Below are positions 39,681 to 46,815 of a DNA stretch of 64,000 bases, one piece after another. The notes under the pieces were generated by a model, which was not told the origin of the DNA, ran no database searches, and saw only the letters and a program-made list of their open reading frames with translations. Numbering within the stretch: position 1 is the stretch's first letter; each line of letters opens with the position of its first letter. The position numbers were made by a program, and so were the translations under genes. The stretch covers positions 1 to 64,000 of the forward strand of contig NZ_JAJQXW010000003.1 in NCBI RefSeq assembly GCF_021246445.1. The letters run 5' to 3'. This DNA is from Rhabdothermincola salaria (GTDB lineage: Bacteria > Actinomycetota > Acidimicrobiia > Acidimicrobiales > Acidimicrobilacustridaceae).

Positions 39681-39727
39681 TCTGCACATGTCGGAGCGTC
39701 TCGCTCTGCACTTGGCGGAGCGTCTCG
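39681..39727. repeat. Two tandem 24-bp-period repeats upstream of the nitroreductase gene
   Basis: TCTGCACATGTCGGAGCGTC (then TCG) and TCTGCACTTGGCGGAGCGTC (then TCG) begin 24 nt apart and differ at two or three positions. They occupy the 210-nt gap between the cupin stop and the nitroreductase start, about 55-100 nt upstream of that start, where an activator could bind. Confidence 0.6.
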
Positions 39728-39837
39728 GACACCGACGGCGACTCCACCAGCTCGAGCTGGGAGGTCTCGATGCGACGACCTTCGCCGCGACTTCCCGACG
39801 GCCCACCGGGAGCAGCGGTGCGACTGAAGCGCGGGCG

Positions 39838-40956
39838 TCAGAACTCGGTCGGGGGGACCGCCAGCATCACGGCGGTGAAGCGGGCGGGGGTGTCGCCGAC
39901 GTTGCGCCACTTGTGCCAGGTGCCGCGCTGGACGATGCAGTCGCCGGCGCTCAACCGCACCGGACCTCCGTCGGGCAGGGCCAGCTCGATCTCGCCCTCC
40001 ACGATCACGTCGAGGTCGATGGTGTCGGTGCGGTGGACGGCGGGATCGTCGGGGTCGTGGTGGCCGGTGGTGCGCATGCCGGGCACCCGCACCGCCATCT
40101 CGTTGCCCACGTCCGGCGCCGTCATGGCCAGGCGAGCGGCGGCCGCTGCAGGCGGCAGGACGATGTGCTTGAACGAGATGCCCCCGCCGATGGGGTGCAG
40201 CTGCATCCACGGGCGCACGGCGTCGCCGCCCTGCAGCGGCGAGCCGAGCGGGCCGCTGCCGGTCTCCCAGAGCGCCCCGTACCCGATGGCGCCCCCGGCG
40301 AAGGAGAACGTGCCCGGGGCCTCCCCGTCGGTGACGACGATGCTGCGGCCGCTGCCGTCGAGCCCGGTGACCACCCGACGGGGCCCGATGCCGGCCGGCG
40401 CCGGGGTGGGGCGAGGGGCGAGGTCGGCCGCCGGCCACGGTGCCGCAGCGGGGTCGGGGCGCAGCATCACCACCGAGTAGGTGCACGGCCTACCACCGAG
40501 GACCCGCCAGCGGTGCTCGGTGCCGCGCTGCACGACCGTGTCGCCCGGACCGAGCCGCACCGCTCCGTCCTCGACCTCGAGCTCGATGTGGCCGTCGAGC
40601 ACGGTCATGAGATCGAGGGTGTCGGTGGCGTGCATGCCTCGCTGGCCGCCGGTGGGCTCACGCCCGGGGACGTCGAGGAACTGCTGCTCCCTGGGCGCCC
40701 GGGGATCGGGAGCGGGGATGCGGATGATGCGCCACGTGAGCCCGCCAGGAGGCGGTTCGAGAGGGAAGCCTTCGCCGAGGGAGTCCCCGCCATCGGCCGG
40801 GGAGGTGGGTGCGGCGTCGAGCGCCCACACGTCGGCGACACCGAAGCCGCCCTCGGGATCGGCGACGAACGACGGGGGGCGCCCGTCGCTCGTCCACATC
40901 GACCGGCCCTTGGCGTCGACCTCGGTCACCACCCGACGCACGGTGAACGGATCCAT
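39838..40956 (-). CDS. Bicupin protein (two cupin_2 domains by internal duplication)
   Basis: 372 residues from ATG 40956 (GAGGGGGAG upstream). Two homologous halves each begin with a beta-strand segment (RRVVTEVDAKGRSMW; RRVVTGLDGSGRSIV) and contain a cupin barrel: HATDTLDLMTVLDGHIELEV...GDTVVQRGTEHRW and HRTDTIDLDVIVEGEIELAL...GDCIVQRGTWHKW. The His and Glu positions that bind metal in cupins are partly replaced by Asp, so metal binding is uncertain. The protein may be a small-molecule dioxygenase, isomerase or sensor. It is divergent from the DUF222 gene. Confidence 0.88.
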   Translation of the reverse strand: MDPFTVRRVVTEVDAKGRSMWTSDGRPPSFVADPEGGFGVADVWALDAAPTSPADGGDSLGEGFPLEPPPGGLTWRIIRIPAPDPRAPREQQFLDVPGREPTGGQRGMHATDTLDLMTVLDGHIELEVEDGAVRLGPGDTVVQRGTEHRWRVLGGRPCTYSVVMLRPDPAAAPWPAADLAPRPTPAPAGIGPRRVVTGLDGSGRSIVVTDGEAPGTFSFAGGAIGYGALWETGSGPLGSPLQGGDAVRPWMQLHPIGGGISFKHIVLPPAAAAARLAMTAPDVGNEMAVRVPGMRTTGHHDPDDPAVHRTDTIDLDVIVEGEIELALPDGGPVRLSAGDCIVQRGTWHKWRNVGDTPARFTAVMLAVPPTEF

Positions 40957-41078
40957 GGCTCCCCCTCTGTCCCACCCCCGGTGACAACCTCCCTTCTCTA
41001 GCGCACGGTTCGCACTCGTGCCTCGGAGCGCATCGATCCCACGTGCCGACCGCACCGGCCACTGTCCCACCCCCTCCG

Positions 41079-41084
41079 TATGCT
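41079..41084 (+). promoter_or_regulatory. -10 element, leaderless promoter of the second DUF222 gene
   Basis: TATGCT with 6 nt to ATG 41091 and no Shine-Dalgarno. Confidence 0.5.
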
Positions 41085-41090
41085 TGTTCC

Positions 41091-43130
41091 ATGTCCGAGA
41101 ACGCCCCCAACCTGGTGTCGACCACGTCGTCGGCTGCGGGCCTCGCCGGCGTGGTCGAGGGGCCGTGGCTGGCGGCGGCGGGGCGGCCCGTGCCGATCCC
41201 CGACCGGGACCGGTTCGTCGCCGTCGAGCAACGTGGCGGGGTCTCCCAGGGACTGGCCGACGCCATCGCCGACCTCGACGACGAGGCGCTCGAACTGCGG
41301 GGGCGCGAGCTGGCGGGCGTCATCTCCGCGGCCCAGGCCGAGCTGGCGCTGCTGTTGGCCGAGATCGACGCCCGGGGCCTCCCGGGCCGCAACGAGTGCG
41401 CCACCCTCTCGCGCTTCACCGGTTGGCGCATGGGCCTCGGGAGCGGACAGACCCGTCGGTTGGCCGACCTCGGCCGGGCCATGCGCTCCATGCCCGTGCT
41501 GGCCGAGGCCGTCTGCGATGCCACCGTCAGCGTCGACAAGGGGGTGGCGGTGGCCCGGGCCGCCGACGTCTCCTCCGAAGCCGGCCTGGTGGCCCTCGCC
41601 GCCCAGACCACCGTCGCCCAGACCGAGCGCCTCACCCGCCAGTGGCGCCGCCTCAAGGAGACCCGACCCGAGCTCATAGACGACGACGGCGCCGACCCCG
41701 ACGATCCCGAGGCGCCCACCGCCGCGGAGCTCGGCTACCACCCCACCGTCGTGGTGATCCGAGACGACGACGGCGTCGAGCTCCGGGCCCGGTTCGACCA
41801 CGCCGACGGCGAGCTGGTGCTCGCCGGGCTCGACCGCTTCACCGACACCGAGCGCAAGGCCCGGCGCGACGCCGCTCCCGCCGACCCGGCCCGGGCGAAC
41901 CCGGCCTGGCGACCTCCCCCACCCGGCCCCGATGGCAGGGGAAGCGAGGCGGAGACGGCCAGAGCCGGGGGTGACGCTCCGCCCGCTCTGCAGCCGGGCG
42001 GCGTGGACGATCACCCGGCCGAGCGGCTCACCCGTGAGCAGTGGCGAGGCCACGGTCTGCTGGCCCTGTTCTCGGCGGCGGAGACCACCGAGTCCCACCC
42101 CGACACCCTGCAGCCCAACGGCTTCGCCACCCAGGTGGTGATGCACGTCGACGTCGACCTGCTCCTCGACCCCGTCGATGGCCACTGCGACGACTGCGGT
42201 CAACCCGTCGACGTGGTCGCCCCCACCCACACCACCCTGCTCCACCCCACCTCGACGTCGGGCGAGGAGCCGCCGCCGGGTGCATCTGGCCAGCGGCCGC
42301 CCCGCGAACCTGGCACATCGCCGCCGGGCCCCGCCGAGCGCCCACGGTCCGCGGAGCGGCCATCCCCGGGGGCGGCGCCTCCCACCGCGGCCACGTCGAC
42401 TGGGTCGCCGCCCACGCCGCCAGCCTCCACCGGGTCACCGATCCGCCGAGAACCTGCACCCGCCACGTCGCCACCCACCGCCGTTCCCGCCGGGGCCGAG
42501 CCGGCTCCCCTCGACGACCTCTCGTCGTTCCGCCCACCCGGCCCGATGCGCGAGCTCGAACCGAGGGGCGTGCACCTGCGCCGCGACCTCGCCCGCTTCC
42601 TGGCCTGCGACGCCGGCTTCCTCACCGTGGTCGACGACGCCGACGGCAACCCCCTGCACCTCGGTCCCCGCACCCAGACCGTCACCCCCACCCAGCGGCG
42701 GGCCATGTCCCTGCGCTACCGGCACTGCCAGTGGCCGGGCTGCACGGCCGCCCGCGTCGACGCCCACCATCGCCACCACCGGGCCGACGGGGGCCACGAC
42801 GACGTGGAGAGCCTCCTGCCCCTGTGCCGCTACCACCACCGCCAGGTGCACCTGCGGCGCATCACCGTCACCACCGATGCACGCGGTCGCCCCACGTTCA
42901 CCCGCCCGGACGGCAGCACCATCGATGCCCACCCCGCCCTGCCGGGTGGCGTGGCCGATGCCTCTGAGGCCGCAGCACGTCTCTTCGAGCGCCACGTGGC
43001 CGCCGGGGCCGACCCCCTCGAGCCGGCCCGGCGCCCCCGTTGGCTCGGTGATCCCCTCCGGTTGGGCGACGCCGTCGACGCGGTGATCAGCAGACAGCAG
43101 CGGGCCCGCCGCCGCACCCGAGCCAGCTGA
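41091..43130 (+). CDS. DUF222/HNH endonuclease-type protein (13E12-like)
   Basis: 679 residues. The N-terminal two thirds is DUF222 (ALELRGRELAGVISAAQAEL, TRRLADLGRAMRSMPVLAEA), broken by a Pro/Ala-rich low-complexity region (about 380-480). The C-terminal HNH domain (about 541-588) has the C-x4-C pair CQWPGC, the VDAHHRHH His residues and LPLCRYHHRQVH, so the nuclease site looks complete. These proteins are multi-copy in actinobacterial genomes, resembling the mycobacterial 13E12 repeats; their biological role is not settled. ATG 41091 is chosen because TATGCT lies 6 nt upstream. Confidence 0.9.
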   Translation: MSENAPNLVSTTSSAAGLAGVVEGPWLAAAGRPVPIPDRDRFVAVEQRGGVSQGLADAIADLDDEALELRGRELAGVISAAQAELALLLAEIDARGLPGRNECATLSRFTGWRMGLGSGQTRRLADLGRAMRSMPVLAEAVCDATVSVDKGVAVARAADVSSEAGLVALAAQTTVAQTERLTRQWRRLKETRPELIDDDGADPDDPEAPTAAELGYHPTVVVIRDDDGVELRARFDHADGELVLAGLDRFTDTERKARRDAAPADPARANPAWRPPPPGPDGRGSEAETARAGGDAPPALQPGGVDDHPAERLTREQWRGHGLLALFSAAETTESHPDTLQPNGFATQVVMHVDVDLLLDPVDGHCDDCGQPVDVVAPTHTTLLHPTSTSGEEPPPGASGQRPPREPGTSPPGPAERPRSAERPSPGAAPPTAATSTGSPPTPPASTGSPIRREPAPATSPPTAVPAGAEPAPLDDLSSFRPPGPMRELEPRGVHLRRDLARFLACDAGFLTVVDDADGNPLHLGPRTQTVTPTQRRAMSLRYRHCQWPGCTAARVDAHHRHHRADGGHDDVESLLPLCRYHHRQVHLRRITVTTDARGRPTFTRPDGSTIDAHPALPGGVADASEAAARLFERHVAAGADPLEPARRPRWLGDPLRLGDAVDAVISRQQRARRRTRAS

Positions 43131-43146
43131 GGGCCAGCGAGGACGG

Positions 43147-43168
43147 CCCGGAGCCCGGGCGCTCCGGG
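43147..43168. terminator. Hairpin between convergent DUF222 and SDR genes
   Basis: CCCGGAGC (43147-43154) pairs with GCTCCGGG (43161-43168) across a 6-nt loop; copies of GGCGCTCCGG follow. It is placed where both transcripts could end. Confidence 0.5.
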
Positions 43169-43262
43169 CGCTCCGGGCGCTCTCCATCGTCGAACCGCAC
43201 CGCCGACGGCCTCAGCAGCTCCCACGACGAGAGCCCGCTCGACAGCGGACCCCCATGGCGAA

Positions 43263-44075
43263 TCAGTCGTCGCCGAGGTCGGGCACCCACACGGTGCCGT
43301 TGATGTGGCTGCCGCCGCCGGCGAACAGGGTGTTGCCGGTGACGTAGCGGCTGTCCTCGCTGGCCAGGAAGAACGCCACCGGGGCGATGTCGGTCTCGGG
43401 ATCGCCCAGACGGCCCATGGGGTTCGCCGCTTCGGACTGGGCGGCCATCTCGGGGTTCCGCTCCTGGAACGCCCGGAACGCCGCCGTCTTGGCGCCGGGG
43501 CAGATCGCGTTGGCGGTGATGCCGAACGCCGCCCACTCACGCGCAGCCGTCCGGGTGATGGTGCGCAGCGCTTCCTTGGTGGCGTTGTAGTGCACGGTGC
43601 CCATGTGAGCGTTGACACCGTTCAGCGAGCAGATGTTGACGATGCGCCCGTAGCCGGCCGCCCGCATGGTGGGGAAGGCAGCCTGCATGGCCCACAGCGG
43701 CCCCATGGCGTTCATGTGCCAGGCGTGCTCCATGGCCGAGTCCGGCATCTTGTCCACTCGCTTGAACCCCGCCCGATCACCGCCCCATGCGTTGTTGACC
43801 AGGATGTCGATCCCACCCCAGCGCTCCACGGCCCGCCCCACCATCGCCTCGTTGTCTGCCTTCGTCGTGGCGTCGGTGTGCAGGAACTCGGCCTCGGTGC
43901 CGAAGTCCCGGGTGAGCGCCTCGGCGACCGCCGCGCCCTTCTCGTCGTCGATCTCGGCCACCAGCACGCGGGCGCCCTCCTGGGCGAAGCGCCGAGCGAT
44001 CCCGTGCCCGATGCCGTCGCCCGCCCCGGTGATGACGGCCACCCGCCCGTCGAGTCGTCGATCCGTGGTGCTCAT
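43263..44075 (-). CDS. SDR-family oxidoreductase, catalytically complete paralogue
   Basis: 270 residues. TGAGDGIGHGIA cofactor loop, acidic VAEIDDEKG after beta-2 (NAD preference), LVNNAWGG, the Ser of ICSLNG and catalytic Tyr163-N-A-T-Lys167. The C-terminus is GGGSHINGTVWVPDLGDD. It is closely similar along its length to the SDR at 44440-45240. GAGGGAG precedes the ATG at 44075. An operator-like palindrome identical to that of its paralogue lies upstream at 44131-44150, so the two probably answer to the same regulator. Confidence 0.92.
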   Translation of the reverse strand: MSTTDRRLDGRVAVITGAGDGIGHGIARRFAQEGARVLVAEIDDEKGAAVAEALTRDFGTEAEFLHTDATTKADNEAMVGRAVERWGGIDILVNNAWGGDRAGFKRVDKMPDSAMEHAWHMNAMGPLWAMQAAFPTMRAAGYGRIVNICSLNGVNAHMGTVHYNATKEALRTITRTAAREWAAFGITANAICPGAKTAAFRAFQERNPEMAAQSEAANPMGRLGDPETDIAPVAFFLASEDSRYVTGNTLFAGGGSHINGTVWVPDLGDD

Positions 44076-44130
44076 GTCGTCTCCCTCGTCCGTGTCCGCC
44101 GGGCGGGCGGTGGCTGCCGGCGGCGCAGGT

Positions 44131-44150
44131 TACTTGATGTGATCAATTAC
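44131..44150 (-). promoter_or_regulatory. Shared operator, SDR copy 1
   Basis: TACTTGATGTGATCAAT, repeated exactly upstream of the paralogue at 45298. Its core TTGAT-GTG-ATCAA is a perfect 5+3+5 palindrome. On the minus strand it is immediately followed by TAACCT, a -10-like hexamer, so the palindrome sits in the -35/-10 spacer. Confidence 0.65.
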
Positions 44151-44190
44151 TTGCGCCGGCGAGCCCTCTCCTGGACACCACACGCGACGA

Positions 44191-44211
44191 AGCCCCGCCG
44201 AGGGCGGGGCT
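44191..44211. terminator. Compact GC hairpin terminator
   Basis: AGCCCCGCC (44191-44199), loop GAG, GGCGGGGCT (44203-44211): a perfect 9-bp stem with a 3-nt loop between the two SDR genes. It separates the upstream SDR transcript from the promoter of the downstream one. Confidence 0.65.
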
Positions 44212-44214
44212 CCT

Positions 44215-44440
44215 GTCGTCGGTCGGCCGGCCGTCGGTCGGTCAGCCGGTCGATCAGTCGGTCGATCAGTCGGTCGGCCGGCTCTGGTCGATCAGCCGAT
44301 CCATCAGTCAGTCGGCCAGCTCCCGCTCGGTCGGCTCTCAGCCGATCAGTCGCTCGGCCAGCCCTCGGAAGGCCAGCCGGCCGATCAGCCGGTCCGCCGA
44401 TCAGTCGGCCGGTCAGCCGGTCAGCCGGCTCCCGGTCGAT
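44215..44440. repeat. Low-complexity region of GGTCAGCC/GGTCGATCAGT repeats
   Basis: About 225 nt between the SDR stop at 44440 and the hairpin consist of imperfect short repeats on the themes GGTCAGCC, GGTCGATCAGTC and GGCCGATCAGTC, with no periodic unit long enough for CRISPR. It is noncoding. Together with the hairpin and operator it fills the 364-nt gap between the two SDR genes. A related run occurs at 60754-60808. Confidence 0.75.
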
Positions 44441-45240
44441 CAGTCCTCGTCGAGGTCGGGCACCCAGACGGCGCCGTTGATGTGGCTGCCGCCGTCGGCG
44501 TAGAGGGTGTTGCCGGTGATGTAGCGGCTGTCCTCGCTGGCCAGGAACAGCGCCACCGGGGCGATGTCGGTCTCGGGATCGCCGAGGTGCCCCATGGGGT
44601 TGGCTGCTTCGGAAGCGGCGGCCACATCGGGCGCCATCTGCTCGAACGCCCGAAAGGCGGCCGTCTTGGCACCGGGGCAGATCGAGTTGGCGGTGATGCC
44701 GAAGCCGGCCCACTCACGAGCGGCCGTGCGGGTGAGGGTGCGCAGACCCTCGGCCGAGGAGTTGTAGTGCACCGACCCCATGTGGGCGTTCACCCCGTTG
44801 AGCGAGCAGAGGCTGATGACGCGCCCCCAGCCCTGGGCCTTCATGTGGGGGAAGGCGGCCTGCATGGCCCAGAACGGGCCCATCAGCTTCATGTTGATGG
44901 CGTGGAACATGGCGTCGGTGGGCATCTTGTCCACTCGCTTGAGGCCGGCCTTGTCGCCGCCCCAGGCGTTGTTCACCAAGATGTCGACCGTCCCCCACCG
45001 CTCGACCGCCCTGGCGATCATGGCGTTGTTGTCGGCCTCGAGGGTGGCGTCGGTGTGGAGGAACTCGGCCTCGGTGCCGAAGTCCCGGGTGAGCTCCTCG
45101 GCGACCGCCGCGCCCTTCTCGTCGTCGATCTCGGCCACCAGCACCCGGGCGCCCTCCTGGGCGAAGCGCCGGGCGATCCCGTGCCCGATGCCGTCGCCCG
45201 CCCCGGTGATGACCGCGACCTTGTCCTGGATACGACCCAT
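44440..45240 (-). CDS. SDR-family paralogue lacking the catalytic Lys
   Basis: 266 residues, closely similar to the SDR at 43263-44075: same TGAGDGIGHGIA loop, VAEIDDEKG, LVNNAWGG, CSLNGVNAHMG. The active-site block reads Tyr159-N-S-S-Ala163 where the paralogue has YNATK, so the invariant Lys of the YxxxK motif is replaced by Ala (codon gcc at 44752-44754). Cofactor binding looks intact. The protein may be a non-catalytic partner in a hetero-oligomer, or may use another mechanism. GAGGGGG precedes ATG 45240. Confidence 0.9.
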   Translation of the reverse strand: MGRIQDKVAVITGAGDGIGHGIARRFAQEGARVLVAEIDDEKGAAVAEELTRDFGTEAEFLHTDATLEADNNAMIARAVERWGTVDILVNNAWGGDKAGLKRVDKMPTDAMFHAINMKLMGPFWAMQAAFPHMKAQGWGRVISLCSLNGVNAHMGSVHYNSSAEGLRTLTRTAAREWAGFGITANSICPGAKTAAFRAFEQMAPDVAAASEAANPMGHLGDPETDIAPVALFLASEDSRYITGNTLYADGGSHINGAVWVPDLDED

Positions 45241-45297
45241 GGTGTCCCCCTCGTTCGATGCGGCCACCCCGGGCGGGCGCCGACCCGGGCGGCACAG

Positions 45298-45317
45298 TAC
45301 TTGATGTGATCAATGAT
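45298..45317 (-). promoter_or_regulatory. Shared operator, SDR copy 2
   Basis: Contains the same 17 nt TACTTGATGTGATCAAT as 44131-44150. On the minus strand the palindrome TTGATCACATCAA is followed by G and then TACTGT, a -10-like hexamer, the same geometry as copy 1. It lies 58 nt upstream of the SDR start. Confidence 0.65.
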
Positions 45318-45452
45318 TTCCGATGTCCGGACGCGACGCGGGCCGGCACTGTCGTCGCCACGACGGTGCCGGCCCGTGAGGATCCGTGCGGATTGGTCGC
45401 CTGGCCCCTGCTCCCCAGGTTCGCCGGCGATGCCTCGCGTCGAGGACGGGAG

Positions 45453-46661
45453 CTACTCGGTGATGCCGTGGTAACGGTCGAGGTGGTACAGCTCGATGGC
45501 GTTGCCCCGGAAGAACCGGTAGATCTCGTGGTCGTTCAGACCGGCCTTGGCCGCCATGCGCTCGGCGACGTCCTTGGTGTGCGGGAACGTGGAGTCGGCA
45601 TGGGGGTAGTCGACCTCGAAGGTGAGCCGGTCGATACCGATCACGTCACGGTTGGCCATGGCCGTCTCGTCGTCGAAGATGCAGTACCAGATGTTGCTCT
45701 TCATGTAGGTCGACGGCGGCTGGGGCAGCTTCGACCCGAAGCCGGTGTCGTCGAGGAGGCGCTCCTCCCAGAGCTTGTCGGCCCGCTCGAGCACGTAGGG
45801 CAGCCAGCCGGCCTGGCCCTCGCTGTAGGCCACCCGCAGGTCGGGGAAGCGGTCGAAGACGCCGCCGAAGGTGTAGTCGAGCACCGAGCCCATGGCGTTC
45901 TGGAAGGTCAGCGTGGAGCTGATGATGAACGGGGCGTCGGGGGCCGTGGAGGGCATCTTGGACGACGAGCCGATGTGCATGTTGATGACCGTGTCGGTCT
46001 CCTCGCACACCGCGAAGAGCGGATCCCAGTGGCCGGAGTGCACCGACGGCAGACCGAGCGGCACGGGGTTCTCGGAGAAGGTGATGTTGTGGCTGCCCAG
46101 GTCGGCGCACCGACGCACCTCGGCCACGGCGAGGTCGACGTCCCACAACGGGATCATGGTGAGCGGGATGAGGCGGTCCTTGCCCGGACCGGCGCACCAC
46201 TCCTCGATCATCCAGTCGTTGTAGGCCTTGACGCAGAGCAGGGCCAGCTCCTTGTCGTCACGCTCCAGGAACGTCTGGCCGCAGAAGCGGGGCAGGATGT
46301 TCGGGAAGCAGATGGACGCCTCGACGTGGTTGGCGTCCATGTCGGCCAGACGGGCCTCCTGGTCGTAGCAGCCCTTGCGGATCTGGTCGAAGGTGGTCGG
46401 CTCGTTCTTCACCACCTCGGCCCCCACGGCGGCCGACAGGCGGGTGAACGGGTACTTGAGGTCGTCGTAGTACCAGACGTCGCACTCGACGCCGTCGGGC
46501 ACGCCGGTCTCGAACGTGTAGCCGCCGACGAGGCTCATGCGCACCTTCTCGCGCACCACCCGGGGAGCGCGGTCCTGGTACTTCGCCGGCAACCGGTCGA
46601 GCCACAGGTTCGGGGGCTCCACGACGTGGTCGTCGACCGAGATGATCCGTGGGATGTCCAT
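45453..46661 (-). CDS. Amidohydrolase family protein (amidohydrolase_2)
   Basis: 402 residues. The N-terminal IISVDDHVVEPPNLW has the DxH form of the metal motif. INMHIGSSSK supplies a barrel His, VAYSEGQAGWLPY the acidic residue, and LTFEVDYPHADSTFP the C-terminal Asp. VDDHVVEP and VDYPHxDS are typical of a large actinobacterial group linked to acyl-CoA and steroid degradation gene clusters, whose reactions are mostly unknown. Start ATG 46661 follows GGAGGAC. A perfect palindrome upstream (46704-46718) suggests TetR-type repression. Confidence 0.9.
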   Translation of the reverse strand: MDIPRIISVDDHVVEPPNLWLDRLPAKYQDRAPRVVREKVRMSLVGGYTFETGVPDGVECDVWYYDDLKYPFTRLSAAVGAEVVKNEPTTFDQIRKGCYDQEARLADMDANHVEASICFPNILPRFCGQTFLERDDKELALLCVKAYNDWMIEEWCAGPGKDRLIPLTMIPLWDVDLAVAEVRRCADLGSHNITFSENPVPLGLPSVHSGHWDPLFAVCEETDTVINMHIGSSSKMPSTAPDAPFIISSTLTFQNAMGSVLDYTFGGVFDRFPDLRVAYSEGQAGWLPYVLERADKLWEERLLDDTGFGSKLPQPPSTYMKSNIWYCIFDDETAMANRDVIGIDRLTFEVDYPHADSTFPHTKDVAERMAAKAGLNDHEIYRFFRGNAIELYHLDRYHGITE

Positions 46662-46703
46662 GGCGCGTCCTCCGTGTCCCCTCCCCCGGAGCGTCCGGGA
46701 AAT

Positions 46704-46718
46704 CTGACGGACCGTCAG
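46704..46718. promoter_or_regulatory. Perfect palindrome upstream of the amidohydrolase gene
   Basis: CTGACGG-A-CCGTCAG, a 7+1+7 inverted repeat about 43 nt upstream of the ATG at 46661. It shares GACGGACCG with the operator at 32732-32749. Confidence 0.6.
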
Positions 46719-46815
46719 TTTGGCATCGTCGCGTCCGCCGGGCCACGGCGGGGCCCGGATCTCCTCCGAGAAGGGCCGGGCATCGGCCTGGCCCGGCGCT
46801 CGGTCGCGGGGCCGA

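Noticed and set aside
44215-44440. Possible CRISPR array in the repetitive SDR spacer
   Set aside because: Repeats are only about 8-12 nt, imperfect and continuous, with no uniform spacers and no cas genes.
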